A DNA stretch of 64,000 nt from Dokdonella sp. (GTDB taxonomy: Bacteria; Pseudomonadota; Gammaproteobacteria; Xanthomonadales; Rhodanobacteraceae), in NCBI GenBank assembly GCA_024707225.1, contig JANQAE010000004.1, positions 744,001 through 808,000 on the forward strand, written 5' to 3'. A program made the translations under genes and the position numbers. Under the pieces are notes generated by a model, which worked only from the letters and a program-made list of their open reading frames with translations, was not told the origin of the DNA and searched no databases. Below, piece after piece: positions 9,607-19,800 of this stretch (position 1 is the stretch's first letter; every line of letters starts with the position of its first letter).

Positions 9607-10545
9607 TTACAGATGCGGCGGCCAGCGCCGTTCCGGCGGCCGCCAGTTGGCCAAGGCCTCGCGCGTGCGCTGGCGGCCGAGCTCGATCAGGTCGGCGGCG
9701 CGGTCGAACGCATAGAACGTCGCCGCGCTGCGCGGGATCGAGATCAGCAGGTCCGGCGGCTGCGCGGCCAGCTTGAAGCGGCTGATCGTGCCCTGCACGG
9801 TCTCCAGCGAGCGCGCGAACAGCTCGATCATGCCGAGCTCGCGCTCGCGCCGCGCCGGCACCGTCACCTCGCGTTCGAGCAGGCCGAACAGGCTGCTCAG
9901 ACGGGCGGCGAGGCTGCGCGCCGGCGCCGGCGGCGACGGCGCCACCGGTTCGAGCGGCATGTCGTCCGGCGCGTCGACGTCGACGGCGATCGTCAGATCG
10001 GTCAGGTCGCGCAGCGTCGCGGAGACCGGCAGCGGATTGAGCAGGCCGCCGTCGACCAGCAGCCGGCCCTGGTAGTGGTGCGGGCGGAAGATCGTCGGGA
10101 TCGCGATCGAGGCGCGGATCGCGTCGAACAGCGAGCCGCGCGAGAACCAGACCTCGCGTTGCGTGTCCAGGTCCACCGCGACGGCGGTGTAGGCGATCGG
10201 CAGGTCCTCGATCGCGACGTCGCCGATCAGCTCGCTGAGCACGCCGATGATGCGGTCGCCCTTGATGAAGCCGCCGCCGCTCAAGGTCCAGTCGAGCAGC
10301 CGCCACATGCCGATGCGCTGCAGCGGCAGTACGAAGTCGCGGTAGACCGGCAGCTTGCCGGCGGCATGGATACCGCCGACCAGAGCGCCCATCGAGCTGC
10401 CGGCGATCGAGGCGATCGTGAAGCCTTGCGCGGTCAGTTCCTCGATCGCGCCGATGTGCGCATAGCCGCGCGCGCCGCCGGAGCCGAGCACCAGCGAGAC
10501 CGAGCGGCCGGCCGCCGCCGCGCCGGTGGCCTCCAGCGCGCTCAT
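9607..10545 (-). CDS. Patatin-like phospholipase family protein
   Basis: The product is 312 residues. It has the patatin signatures: an oxyanion loop (LGSGGARGYAHIGAI), the nucleophile elbow GSSMGALVGG around residue 50, and the catalytic Asp in LLVDGGLLNPLP around residue 165. These give a Ser-Asp dyad lipid acyl hydrolase resembling the RssA group. No signal peptide is evident, so it is probably cytosolic or peripheral to the membrane. The start overlaps the stop of the WYL regulator gene by four bases (10542-10545), so the two are coupled. The C-terminal ~110 residues are a helical extension rather than a recognised domain. The substrate is unknown. Confidence 0.93.
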   Translation of the reverse strand: MSALEATGAAAAGRSVSLVLGSGGARGYAHIGAIEELTAQGFTIASIAGSSMGALVGGIHAAGKLPVYRDFVLPLQRIGMWRLLDWTLSGGGFIKGDRIIGVLSELIGDVAIEDLPIAYTAVAVDLDTQREVWFSRGSLFDAIRASIAIPTIFRPHHYQGRLLVDGGLLNPLPVSATLRDLTDLTIAVDVDAPDDMPLEPVAPSPPAPARSLAARLSSLFGLLEREVTVPARRERELGMIELFARSLETVQGTISRFKLAAQPPDLLISIPRSAATFYAFDRAADLIELGRQRTREALANWRPPERRWPPHL

Positions 10546-11519
10546 GCGCCGGCCTGGTAGGCGCCGAGCGAGAGCTGCAGCAGGATCTTCATTTCTTCGC
10601 GCAGCGAGACCGGCGCGACGACCTCGGCGTCCGGCCCGTACTTGAGCACGTCCATCAGCAGCTCGCGCGAGTTGGAGTACGGCAGCTTGAGTTCGTAGCG
10701 GCCGTCCGGCAGCCACTGGCCCTGCTGCTGCGAATGCCAGTGCTCGTCGGCGACCCAGCGCGCCGCGTGCGGCGAGAAGCGCAGCGTGGCCCAGGCCTTG
10801 GGCGGCCCGGAGAAGATGCCGTAGCTCGAGGCCAGGTGCGCATCGAGTTCGTCGGCGGGGCGGTCCAGTGCGGCCTCGTCGAGCACGACCGGCTCGCGGA
10901 TGCGGTCCAGCGCGAAGCTGCGCAGGCCGTCGCGGCCGTGGTCCCAGGCGTCGAGGTACCAGTTGTCGCGGTAATGGGCCAGGCGCTGCGGCGAGACCTG
11001 GCGGTCGGTCAACGCGTCGGTGGAACGCGCGCGGTAGCGAAAGCCCAGGCGCCGGCGGTTCAGCAGCGCGCCTGCCAGCACGCGGAACACGCCCTGGTCG
11101 AGCCGGCGCGCGCCGCTGGCGATCACGCGGATGCGCTCGATCGGCAGCGTGCGGCCGCTGTGCTGGTCCGACAGCAGGCGCTCGATGCGCGCGCGGAACG
11201 GCGCCAGCGCGCCGGCCAGCACGCCCGGATCGGAGCGCCCGAGCAGCTCGTTCAGGGCCAGCAGCGCGGCCAGCTCCTCGCTGGTCAGCCACAGGCCCGG
11301 CAATTCGAAGCGCTCGCCCTCGTCGGCGGCATAGCGGATCGCGGCCTGCTCGGCGTCGCTCTCGATCGGCGCGCCGAGGGCGTCGCGCAGGAAGGCCACG
11401 TCGCGATACAGCGTCGCGCGCGAGCAGGCCAGTTCGTCCTTGAGCCGCGCCATCGGAACCGGGTAGCGCGCGGACTTGAGGATGCGGTGCAGGGTCAGGA
11501 TGCGTTCGTAGCGATCCAT
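10542..11519 (-). CDS. HTH/WYL-domain transcriptional regulator (YafY-like)
   Basis: The product is 325 residues. Residues ~1-60 form a winged helix (ERILTLHRILKSARYPVP, then LACSRATLYRDVAFL), typical of DeoR/YafY-type regulators. A WYL domain follows (LGFRYRARS, HYRDNWYLDAWDH), and a C-terminal extension with PYSNSRELLMDVLKYG matches the WCX region. WYL proteins sense small molecules or nucleic acid and either repress or activate. The four-base overlap with the downstream patatin gene suggests it controls its own operon. It is transcribed toward the phospholipase and away from the neighbouring rnpB gene. Confidence 0.93.
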   Translation of the reverse strand: MDRYERILTLHRILKSARYPVPMARLKDELACSRATLYRDVAFLRDALGAPIESDAEQAAIRYAADEGERFELPGLWLTSEELAALLALNELLGRSDPGVLAGALAPFRARIERLLSDQHSGRTLPIERIRVIASGARRLDQGVFRVLAGALLNRRRLGFRYRARSTDALTDRQVSPQRLAHYRDNWYLDAWDHGRDGLRSFALDRIREPVVLDEAALDRPADELDAHLASSYGIFSGPPKAWATLRFSPHAARWVADEHWHSQQQGQWLPDGRYELKLPYSNSRELLMDVLKYGPDAEVVAPVSLREEMKILLQLSLGAYQAGA

Positions 11520-11635
11520 GGCGAGGGACGGCGGGCCGGTGAGGCCGGCAAGTGTGTCACAAGCCTCCGTCCGCTTTCGCGACCGGCACGCGCGGGCCCC
11601 GGCGGCCGATCAGCCGCCGGGGTGCATACCGGAAG

Positions 11636-11995
11636 AAGCGGAGCCGGCCGGTAAGCCGGGTTCTGTCGTGGACAGTCATTCCTCTGGGCCTTGCGTCGCC
11701 GCAAGGCTCGAGCGACCAACCCGGGGACGACGCGGGCCGCGCCATGGTCCCCCTATTTGGTCTTGCTCCGGGTGGGGTTTGCCGTGCCCTGCGGCGTTGG
11801 CCCCGCAGGCGGTGCGCTCTTACCGCACCGTTTCACCATCACCACGCGCGTCTTGCGACGCCGTTCGGCTGTCTGCTCTCTGTTGCACTGTCCGTCGGCT
11901 CGCGCCGCCCAGGCGTTACCTGGCACCCTGCCCTGTGGAGCCCGGACTTTCCTCGGCACGCGATGCGTGACGCGACTGTCTGGCCGACTCCGCCG
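11636..11995 (-). ncRNA. rnpB: RNase P RNA, bacterial type A
   Basis: On the minus strand the stretch contains the invariant GAGGAAAGTCCGGGCTC block near the 5' end, CCAGGTAACGCCTGG, ACAGTGCAACAGAGAG, the GGTAAGAGCGCACCG block and ACAGAACCCGGCTTAC near the 3' end. The 5' segment GCGGAGTCGGCC pairs with the 3' segment GGCCGGCTCCGC over 12 positions (one G-U) as helix P1, which sets the ends to within a few bases. This RNA is the catalytic subunit that trims tRNA 5' leaders. I judge the ~360-base length normal for the class. Confidence 0.96.
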
Positions 11996-12005
11996 ACCAG
12001 TCTAG

Positions 12006-12032
12006 CGAGTTAGGAACAATGTTCCTAACTCG
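12006..12032. promoter_or_regulatory. Perfect 12-bp inverted repeat just upstream of rnpB
   Basis: CGAGTTAGGAAC, a 3-base spacer and GTTCCTAACTCG form a perfect palindrome in otherwise very G/C-rich DNA. It lies 11-37 bases upstream of the inferred rnpB 5' end, where the promoter should be. A weak -10-like TAGACT (minus strand) sits between it and the RNA. No T-run follows on either strand, so a terminator is less likely than an operator. The binding protein is unknown. Confidence 0.55.
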
Positions 12033-12438
12033 GCGCACTCATGCGCGCCGCACGGACCGCCTTCCGCGTTGCCGCGATCGCCGACGGCGGCGATCAGCGG
12101 CTCGCCGGCCCGCAGCCGGACAGCTGACCGGCGCAGCGGATCGAGCGGCGGCACGCACGGCTCGCCGGGCGCCGCACGCCCTGCTCGAAACATGCGCAGC
12201 GCATGCGTATCGGGTCGCCGAGCCTTCAAACCGTGCGGTCCGCGTCGTGCCCGCGGCCGCGAGCGCGGCGGAGCCAGACCAAGTCGAAGATTCCCGGCAG
12301 GTGCCGCCACCTCATGCGGCGCGCGTCGCAACGTCGTCCGGCGCCGGAGACCGCCACCGCGCGGACCTCCGGCGCCGGCAACGCGCCAACGGAAACGAGG
12401 CGGAACGGGCGAAGCCGCCCTGTCCCGCGCCGGCTTCG
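12033..12438. other. Gap between rnpB and a convergently approaching gene
   Basis: About 400 bases lie between the palindrome upstream of rnpB and the end of the beta-helix protein gene. The open frames here are Arg/Ala/Pro-rich and lack ribosome sites or family resemblance. I see no supported gene. Confidence 0.4.
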
Positions 12439-13746
12439 TTACGGGTCGAAGCCGTCGCGGAACAGGACGTCACCGCCGACCTGTACCTCGAACGCACCGA
12501 TGTCGGCCGCGGCACCGGCCTCGCGCGGGAACGCAGCGCCGCGCTGGTCGCCGATCAGGCTGGCCGTATTGCTTCCGGCGTCGATCGCCGGACTGCCGGC
12601 AGCCAGCGCATGAGTCGGCGTGTAGCCGCCGTTGTCGGCCAGCGGCAGCAGCAACGGATCGGATTGCAGCGTATCGGGCGGCAGCGCCAGCGTGGCCTGC
12701 CGGATCAGGTTGTTCGCGCCGCTGACCGCAGCGCCGGCAGCGCCGCCGAGGTCGTTGTCGCCGTTGCCGGCGAGGATCGTGCTCTGGATGTCGGCGCCGG
12801 CGGCCAGATGCAGGCCGCCGGCTGCCTCGGTGTCGAGGTTGAACGCGATCGTGCTGCTGACCAGCATCAGCGGCGCGCCGATCCGCGCGCCGCCGACGCG
12901 CAGCGCGGCCTCGTTGCCGGAGATCGTGCTGTTGAGGATCACCACGCTGTCCTCGGCGGCCGAGCCGGCGCTGAGGCCGGCGGCCTCGCCGGCGCGATTG
13001 GCGCTGATCGCGCTGGACAGGACGACCGTCGACCCGACGATCGACGCGCCGCCGGCGCTCGAGACCGCGTAGTTGGACGTCGCCTCGTTGCCGCGGATCT
13101 GGCTGTAGAACGTCTGCAGGCTGCCGGCGCGGGCGCCACCGCCCTCCACGTTGCCGTCGGCGAGTGCGGTATTGCCGCTGATCGTGCTCCACAGCAGCGA
13201 CAGCTCACCGTCGACCGCGAGGCCGCCGCCACGGGCGGTGCCGCCCTCGCCGGCGATGACATTGCAGCCGGTGACCACCGCATGATCGAGCGTGACGCTG
13301 CCGGTGGACATGATGCAGCCACCGGAGGCGTCGCCGGCGGCGCTGTACTTGCCGTTGATCAGGCTGAGATCGGCGACCGTCAGCAGGCCGCCGCCATGGG
13401 CGAGGACGCGGCTGGCAAAGCCGGCATCGAGCGCGAGCGCGTCGGCACCGGGACCTTTCAACGTGACGTCGCCGCTCAGTGCGATCTCGCCGGAGCTCAG
13501 CGTGATCGTGCTGCAGGTCAGCGCGGACAGGTCGATCGTGTCGCCGGGGCCGGCGGACAGCGCGACCTCGCGCAGGCTGCCGGGACCGGCGTCGTCGCAG
13601 CTGGAGACCGGCAGCACCGCAGCGCCGGCCGGCATGGCCGTGGCCAGGGCCAGCGCGCAGCAGACCGCGGCCAGCGGATGGCGGCGCAGCCGCCGCAGGG
13701 CGAGATCGGACGAAGCGGGTCTCATCGCGCGGGCTGCGGGCGCCAT
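12439..13746 (-). CDS. Secreted beta-helix protein with choice-of-anchor-Q-like region and DGFDP tail
   Basis: The product is 435 residues from the ATG at 13746, or 428 if it starts at MRPASSD (13725), which gives a cleaner signal peptide (HPLAAVCCALALATAMPAGA). The middle is built of short repeats (STISGNTALADGN, SAISANRAGEA, NSTISGNEAAL) that predict a right-handed parallel beta-helix. The end contains SPAIDAGSNTASLIGDQRG, as in choice-of-anchor Q proteins. The final residues LFRDGFDP belong to a tail shared by many secreted proteins here. The start overlaps the upstream kelch gene stop by one base (TGATG), so the two are probably translated together. No enzymatic function can be inferred. 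Confidence 0.88.
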   Translation of the reverse strand: MAPAARAMRPASSDLALRRLRRHPLAAVCCALALATAMPAGAAVLPVSSCDDAGPGSLREVALSAGPGDTIDLSALTCSTITLSSGEIALSGDVTLKGPGADALALDAGFASRVLAHGGGLLTVADLSLINGKYSAAGDASGGCIMSTGSVTLDHAVVTGCNVIAGEGGTARGGGLAVDGELSLLWSTISGNTALADGNVEGGGARAGSLQTFYSQIRGNEATSNYAVSSAGGASIVGSTVVLSSAISANRAGEAAGLSAGSAAEDSVVILNSTISGNEAALRVGGARIGAPLMLVSSTIAFNLDTEAAGGLHLAAGADIQSTILAGNGDNDLGGAAGAAVSGANNLIRQATLALPPDTLQSDPLLLPLADNGGYTPTHALAAGSPAIDAGSNTASLIGDQRGAAFPREAGAAADIGAFEVQVGGDVLFRDGFDP

Positions 13747-14972
13747 CACGGCTCGAACCCGTCGGCGAACAGCGCGTCGGTGCGCGTGACCGTGATGCGC
13801 TGCGTGTCGGGGCGCGAGACGATGCCCGCGTCCAGCCCGCCGGCGATCAGCACGTCGCCGCCGCCGGTCAGCGCGGCGCTGTGGAACACCACCGGATGGG
13901 TCAGCTCGGCGATCACCTCGAAGGTGTCGCGCGCCGGGTCGTAGAGCTCGACCGGCGCGGCCGGCTGAGAGTTGCGGTTGCCGCCGGCGAACACGATGCG
14001 GCCGTCCGGCAGCGCCGTGGCGGTGTGGTAGTAGCGCGGAAACACCGGCTGCGCGGCCAGCGTCGAGAACTGGCCGGTCGCCGGATCGTAGACCTCGGCA
14101 ACGGCGACCTCGAGGTCGCCGTTGAAGCCGCCGACGATCAGCACGCGGCCGTCGGGCAGGCGCGTGGCGGTCGCCGCGATGCGCGCGATCGCCATCGATC
14201 CGGTCGCGCTGAACTGACCGGTCGCCGGATCGTAGAGCTCGGCCGCGGCCACCGCTTGGGCACCGGTGGTCTGGCCGCCGGCGATCAGTACACGGCCGTC
14301 GGCCAGCAGGGTCGCGGTCGCGTAGGCGCGGCCGATCGCCACCGCACCGGTCGGCGCGAACTGGCCGCTGGCCGGATCGTAGACCTCGGCGACCAGGATC
14401 CACTGCGGATCGGCGGGATTGGAGTCGGTGCCGGTCGCGACCAGCACACGACCGTCGGCGAGCCGCGTCGCGGTGTGCAGGTTGCGCGGAGCGGCCAGCG
14501 GGCCGGTCGCCGCGAACTGGCCGACGGCCGGATCGTAGATCTCCGAATGCGGCACGCCCTGGCAGACCTGGAAGCCGCCCGAGCTGCCGCCGAGGTTGAC
14601 GCAGCCGCCGCTGACCAGGACGCGGCCGTCGGCCATCACCACGGTGGCGGCGGCGGCGTACATGCGCCGGTACAGCATCGGCCCGGTGGCGGCGAAGGCG
14701 CCGGCCGCCGGATCGTAGATTTCGGCGGTGCGCAGAATCTCGGTGCCGTCGTTGCCGCCGGCGATCAGCACGCGACCGTCCGGCAGGGTCGAGGCGGCAT
14801 GGCCGTAGCGGCCGGTCCCGAGCATCGCGGTCGCGCCGCCGGCCGGCAGCGGCTCGGCGACGGCCGGCTGGACCTGCGCGGGCGTACCCGGCAGGAAGGT
14901 CACGACCGGAGCGGCGTAGGCCGGACCGGCGGTGGCGAGGACGGCGGCGATCAGAAAGCGTTTCGGATTCAT
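13746..14972 (-). CDS. Secreted kelch-repeat protein with LFADGFEP tail
   Basis: The product is 408 residues. A signal peptide (RFLIAAVLATAGPAYA) is followed by about seven ~50-residue repeats, each with a core like GRYGHAASTLPDGRVLIAGG and then AEIYDPAAGAFAATG. These are kelch motifs that fold into a beta-propeller. Each blade uses the DGRVL[IV]xGG strand and a YDPATGQF strand. The C-terminus ends ALFADGFEP. The downstream gene begins inside its stop codon, so the pair form an operon. The likely location is the periplasm or outside the cell. Kelch propellers bind proteins or sugars; the ligand is unknown. Confidence 0.92.
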   Translation of the reverse strand: MNPKRFLIAAVLATAGPAYAAPVVTFLPGTPAQVQPAVAEPLPAGGATAMLGTGRYGHAASTLPDGRVLIAGGNDGTEILRTAEIYDPAAGAFAATGPMLYRRMYAAAATVVMADGRVLVSGGCVNLGGSSGGFQVCQGVPHSEIYDPAVGQFAATGPLAAPRNLHTATRLADGRVLVATGTDSNPADPQWILVAEVYDPASGQFAPTGAVAIGRAYATATLLADGRVLIAGGQTTGAQAVAAAELYDPATGQFSATGSMAIARIAATATRLPDGRVLIVGGFNGDLEVAVAEVYDPATGQFSTLAAQPVFPRYYHTATALPDGRIVFAGGNRNSQPAAPVELYDPARDTFEVIAELTHPVVFHSAALTGGGDVLIAGGLDAGIVSRPDTQRITVTRTDALFADGFEP

Positions 14973-16542
14973 GGCGATGGCGGGCTCGAAGTGGAAGCGA
15001 TGATCACCCGCCGCGGCGGGCCGCCGGTACGCTGCAGCGCCCCGGCATCTTCATCAACGAGAACATGCGCCGAACCCTGACACGATCGTGACGACACGCA
15101 TCGCCGCGCGATGGACCCGGCTCAGCCCAGGCCGCTGAGACCGAAGAACGCCGGCGGCTGCGGCTCGCGCGCCAGCGTGCGCAGGCCGGCCTCGGCGCGA
15201 CGGCGGCGTTCGGCGTCGATGCCGGGGCCGCCGAGCCGGCGGTCGAGCGCGTCGAGCAGCAGGTCCAGCTGCCAGACCTGGACGACGTCCTCACTGCCGA
15301 GCGCGGCGACCAGGGCCGTGCGCTGCGCGGCCAGATCGGCGAGCCGGCCGCGATCGCCGCTCGCCAGTGCGGCCGCCCAGTCGCGATGGATGCGGCTGCG
15401 TACGATCGCCGGCGCAGCCGGATCCTGTGCGCCTTCGAGTTCGGCGACCGCACGGTCCAGATGCGCGATCGCGTCCTGCGCCTGGCCGCGCCGGATCAGG
15501 CAGCGGCCGAGCGTGTCCTCCAGATCGCCGCGCAAGGCGCTCGGCGTCGCGCCGAACATCGCCTGCACGTCGGCCAGGCCGCGCTCGATCAGCCCCATCG
15601 CCTCCCCGCAGCGATCGGCCTGCAGCAGGGCCTCGGCCAGCACCCAGCCGGCGCGCGGCACGTACGGCCACGGCGTGCCGAGCGCCTGGGCCGCGGCGAA
15701 GTTGTCGCGCGCGGCCGGCAGCGCACGCGCCAGGCGCAGCGCGTAGAGGTCCAGCCGGTTGCGCGTGTCCTGGAAATGCACGCGCTGCACCGGCGTCAGC
15801 ACGCCGCCGCCGGCCAGCGCGGTCGCGGCCGCATCCAGTTCGGCATCGGCCGCCGCCAGATCGCCGCGTCCGGCGCGACACAGCGCGAGCGAGACCTGGG
15901 TCATCACGGTGCGGTTGTTGGCACCGCCCAGGTGCTCGCGGAAATCGGCCAGCACCGCCTCCAGCGCACGCGCGCCGTCGGCCGCACGGCCGAGCTGGCA
16001 GGTCTGCCGCGCGATGATCTCGCGCGTGACCATGCGGTCCTTGCGCGTGGCGTCCGGCGTGCGCGCCTGGATCGCCGCGGACTGTTCGAACAGGCCCAGG
16101 GCGCGCCGGTACTCGCCGCGCTGGCTGGCCGACAGTGCACGGTAGAACAGCGCGAATGCGGTCTCGGCACCGGGCGGACCGCGGTGACGCGCGAACGCGG
16201 CCAGCGCGGCGTCCAGATCGGCCTCGGCAGCCGCCGCGTCGTCGCGCTGCAGCTGCGCATAGCCGCGGTGCATCAGCAGCATGCCGGTCCACGGCCGCTC
16301 GGCGTCGCCCTCGGCGCGCGCGACCGGCAGCGCATGGGCGATCAGCTTGAACTGCTCGTCGACGCGGCCCTGCTCACGCAGCGCGCCGATCAGCGCGTCG
16401 ACGCTCTCCAGGTAATCGCGGCGCTGGCGCTCGCGGACCGGCTCGAGCAGCGCGACCGCGCGCTCGGCCAGCGGCAGCATGCGGTCCTCGCGGCCGAGCG
16501 CGGCCATCACGCCGGCGATCTCGCGCAGCAGCGCGGCGCGCG

Positions 16543-17912
<1,370 letters not shown>

Positions 17913-17916
<4 letters not shown>

Positions 17917-18473
17917 GCTTCCAGGCGCGTGCGCAGCCAGCTGCGCGCGAGCGCCCAGTCGCGGTAGACGGTGCGTTCGTCGACGCCGAGCACGCCGGCG
18001 ACCTCGGGCACGCTGAGCCCGACGAAGTAGCGCAGCTCGACGATCCGCGCGAGGCGCTCGTCGATCTGCTCGAGCACGCCGATCGCCTCGTCGAGGTGGC
18101 CCAGGTCGGTGCGATCGGGCAGCGGCAGGTTCAGGGCCGCGGTGATGTCCTCGCGCTGCCAGTCGCCGCCGTGCTTGTCGGCCGCCGCGCGGCGCGCGCG
18201 GTCGACCAGGATCTGCCGCATCGTCCGGCCGGCCAGGCGGAACAGGTGCTCGCGGTCGGCGATCGCAAGGCGGTCGGCGTCGAACAGACGCAGGAACATC
18301 TCGTTGAGCAGCGCGGTCGGCTGCAGCGTGCGCTGGTCCGGATGATCGGCCAGACGGCGTGCCGCGAGCGCGCGCAGATCGCCGTAGATCGCCGGCAGCA
18401 GCGCATCGAGCGCATACGCGTCGCCGTCGCGCCAGCGCCGCAGCATCAAGGTCACGTCCGTCCCGTCGCCCAT
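17913..18473 (-). CDS. ECF sigma factor, kinase-coupled type (module 1)
   Basis: The product is 186 residues. Region 2 runs over ~residues 10-95 (YGDLRALAARRL, TLQPTALLNEMFLRLF, RTMRQILVDRAR), and region 4 includes IVELRYFVGLSVPEVAGVLG and the recognition helix near DERTVYRDWALARSWL. The sequence matches the ECF group often listed as TIGR02999, commonly encoded next to Hanks kinases. A conserved Thr (T53 in QPTALLNE) aligns with T54 and T50 of the other two sigma factors in this window. It could be the kinase target by analogy with EcfP; that is inference. No anti-sigma gene is adjacent, as expected for kinase-controlled ECFs. Confidence 0.93.
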
Positions 18474-18589
18474 CGATCGTTCAACCCGCTACCAGTGCGC
18501 CGCGCGCGCCGCGTCGCCGGCCGCGCGCGATTCGACGCGCCGGTCCGGGATGCCCGATCATGCCATCAAACCCCTGCCCGAGAGCGCCG

Positions 18590-19126
18590 ATGACCGACCC
18601 GACCGCCGCCCGCGAAGCCACCACCGCACGGTTCCGTTTCGTCGCGCACGGCGATGCGCCGGCTGTCGAGGACGTGGCTGCCGTGCTCGCGTTCTGGACG
18701 CGCGAGGGGGCGATCACCGATGCGGCCGTCCGCGAGGCGCGCGTGCGCGAGGTCGTGCTGCACGCCCGCGACGCCGGCGGCGAGGTCGCCGCCGTCTGCA
18801 CGGCACGGCCGGTCACGCTGCCGCAGCTCGGCCAGCCCTTGTACTACTGGCGCACGTTCGTCGGCACGCGCTGGCGCACGACGCGGCTGGCCTACGCGCT
18901 GCTGCAGCGCTCGTTCGCGCTGCTCGAGGCGCAGGCCGCGACGCGCGATCCGGCCTGCATCGGCGTATTGCTGGAGCTGGAGAATCCGCGTTTCCGCGAC
19001 CAGGGCCGCGCGCCGGTCTGGCGCAACGGCTACGTCTACGTCGGCCGCAGTCCGCGCGGCCTGGAGCTGCGCGTGCGCTACTTCCGCGGCGCGCGGCTGC
19101 TGCCGCCGATCCCGGACGGCGCCTGA
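18590..19126 (+). CDS. Hypothetical protein, possibly GNAT-like
   Basis: The product is 178 residues and soluble, with no signal peptide. FRFVAHGDAPAVEDVAAVLAFW, VCTARPVTLPQLGQPLYYWRTFV and TTRLAYALLQRSFALLEAQ give an alpha/beta layout reminiscent of acetyltransferases, where a strand is followed by a long helix. I do not see an unambiguous acetyl-CoA loop (Q/RxxGxG/A). The ATG at 18590 is supported by the start of consistent alpha/beta sequence, whereas the upstream frame is Arg-rich. It lies divergently from the sigma-factor gene. Function is not assigned. Confidence 0.7.
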   Translation: MTDPTAAREATTARFRFVAHGDAPAVEDVAAVLAFWTREGAITDAAVREARVREVVLHARDAGGEVAAVCTARPVTLPQLGQPLYYWRTFVGTRWRTTRLAYALLQRSFALLEAQAATRDPACIGVLLELENPRFRDQGRAPVWRNGYVYVGRSPRGLELRVRYFRGARLLPPIPDGA

Positions 19127-19145
19127 GGCATCGGCCGGCGCGAGC

Positions 19146-19440
19146 TCAGCGCGGTGCCGGGACACGCTCGCGCGCGAATGCGACGCCGCGCGTGCGAGTC
19201 CGGCTCGCCTCGAAACCCTCGATTCGACCGCCGGCGCCGCGCCGGAACGCGATCAGCCAGCCGCCATCGGTGGCGAACGTGTCGGCGTGGACCGGCGTTG
19301 CACGCAGCACCGCCAGATCCGGCCCGGTCACGGTCAGACCGCGACCGCCGACCGCGACGTTCTGCATCGCATCGACCTCCGCGCTGCGATAACGGCCCGC
19401 GAAGGCGGCCAGCGCGCGGCCTACGGCGTCCACGCGGCGA
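19146..19440 (-). pseudogene. C-terminal remnant of a beta-lactamase-related serine hydrolase
   Basis: About 90 codons read as the C-terminal beta domain found after the catalytic domain of class C beta-lactamase-like hydrolases: LAAFAGRYRSAEVDA, VGGRGLTVTGPDL, TPVHADTFATDGGWLIAF and TRGVAFARE. No serine-hydrolase catalytic motif (SxxK, YxN) is present. Upstream (19441-19600) the coherent sequence moves to another frame (RPDNAEQLLDPVAAW) that stops at 19421, suggesting a frameshift near 19430. The rest of the gene is missing before the rightward gene at 19801. It may be a decayed gene or could partly reflect sequence error. Confidence 0.42.
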
Positions 19441-19800
19441 CCGGATCGAGCAGCTGCTCGGCATTGTCGGGCCGCATCAGGCGCCGCTGCACGCGGCCCT
19501 GCGCTGGGTGCTCGATGCCGAGCGTGCGCCGGCCGTCCCTGCGCAGCCAGCGATCGCGGCCGTGCCGCCGATGGACGCTGCCGCCGGTGCGTCCCGGCTT
19601 CGATCGTGCGCACCGGTATCCTTGACGGCGGCGTGCGGCCGATTCACCGATGAGTGCCGCCGCCGGGCGCGGCTGCGGCGTATCGCTCGCACCGGCGCCC
19701 GTCCTTCCGCGCGGCTGCGATCGTTGCCGGGCTTGGGCCGGCGTTTGGGATCGAAGCGTCCGTTCTGCGTATAGGGTGGGACTGAACCGAAGGATTGAAC

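Noticed and set aside
12006-12032. Factor-independent terminator for an unseen upstream gene
   Set aside because: The stem has no T-run on either strand.
12002-12331. A 109-codon minus-strand frame between rnpB and the beta-helix gene
   Set aside because: Composition is Arg/Pro/Ala-rich with no ribosome site, and it overlaps the palindrome at the rnpB promoter.
13881-15080. A long plus-strand open frame over the kelch gene
   Set aside because: It is a shadow of the kelch repeats on the other strand.
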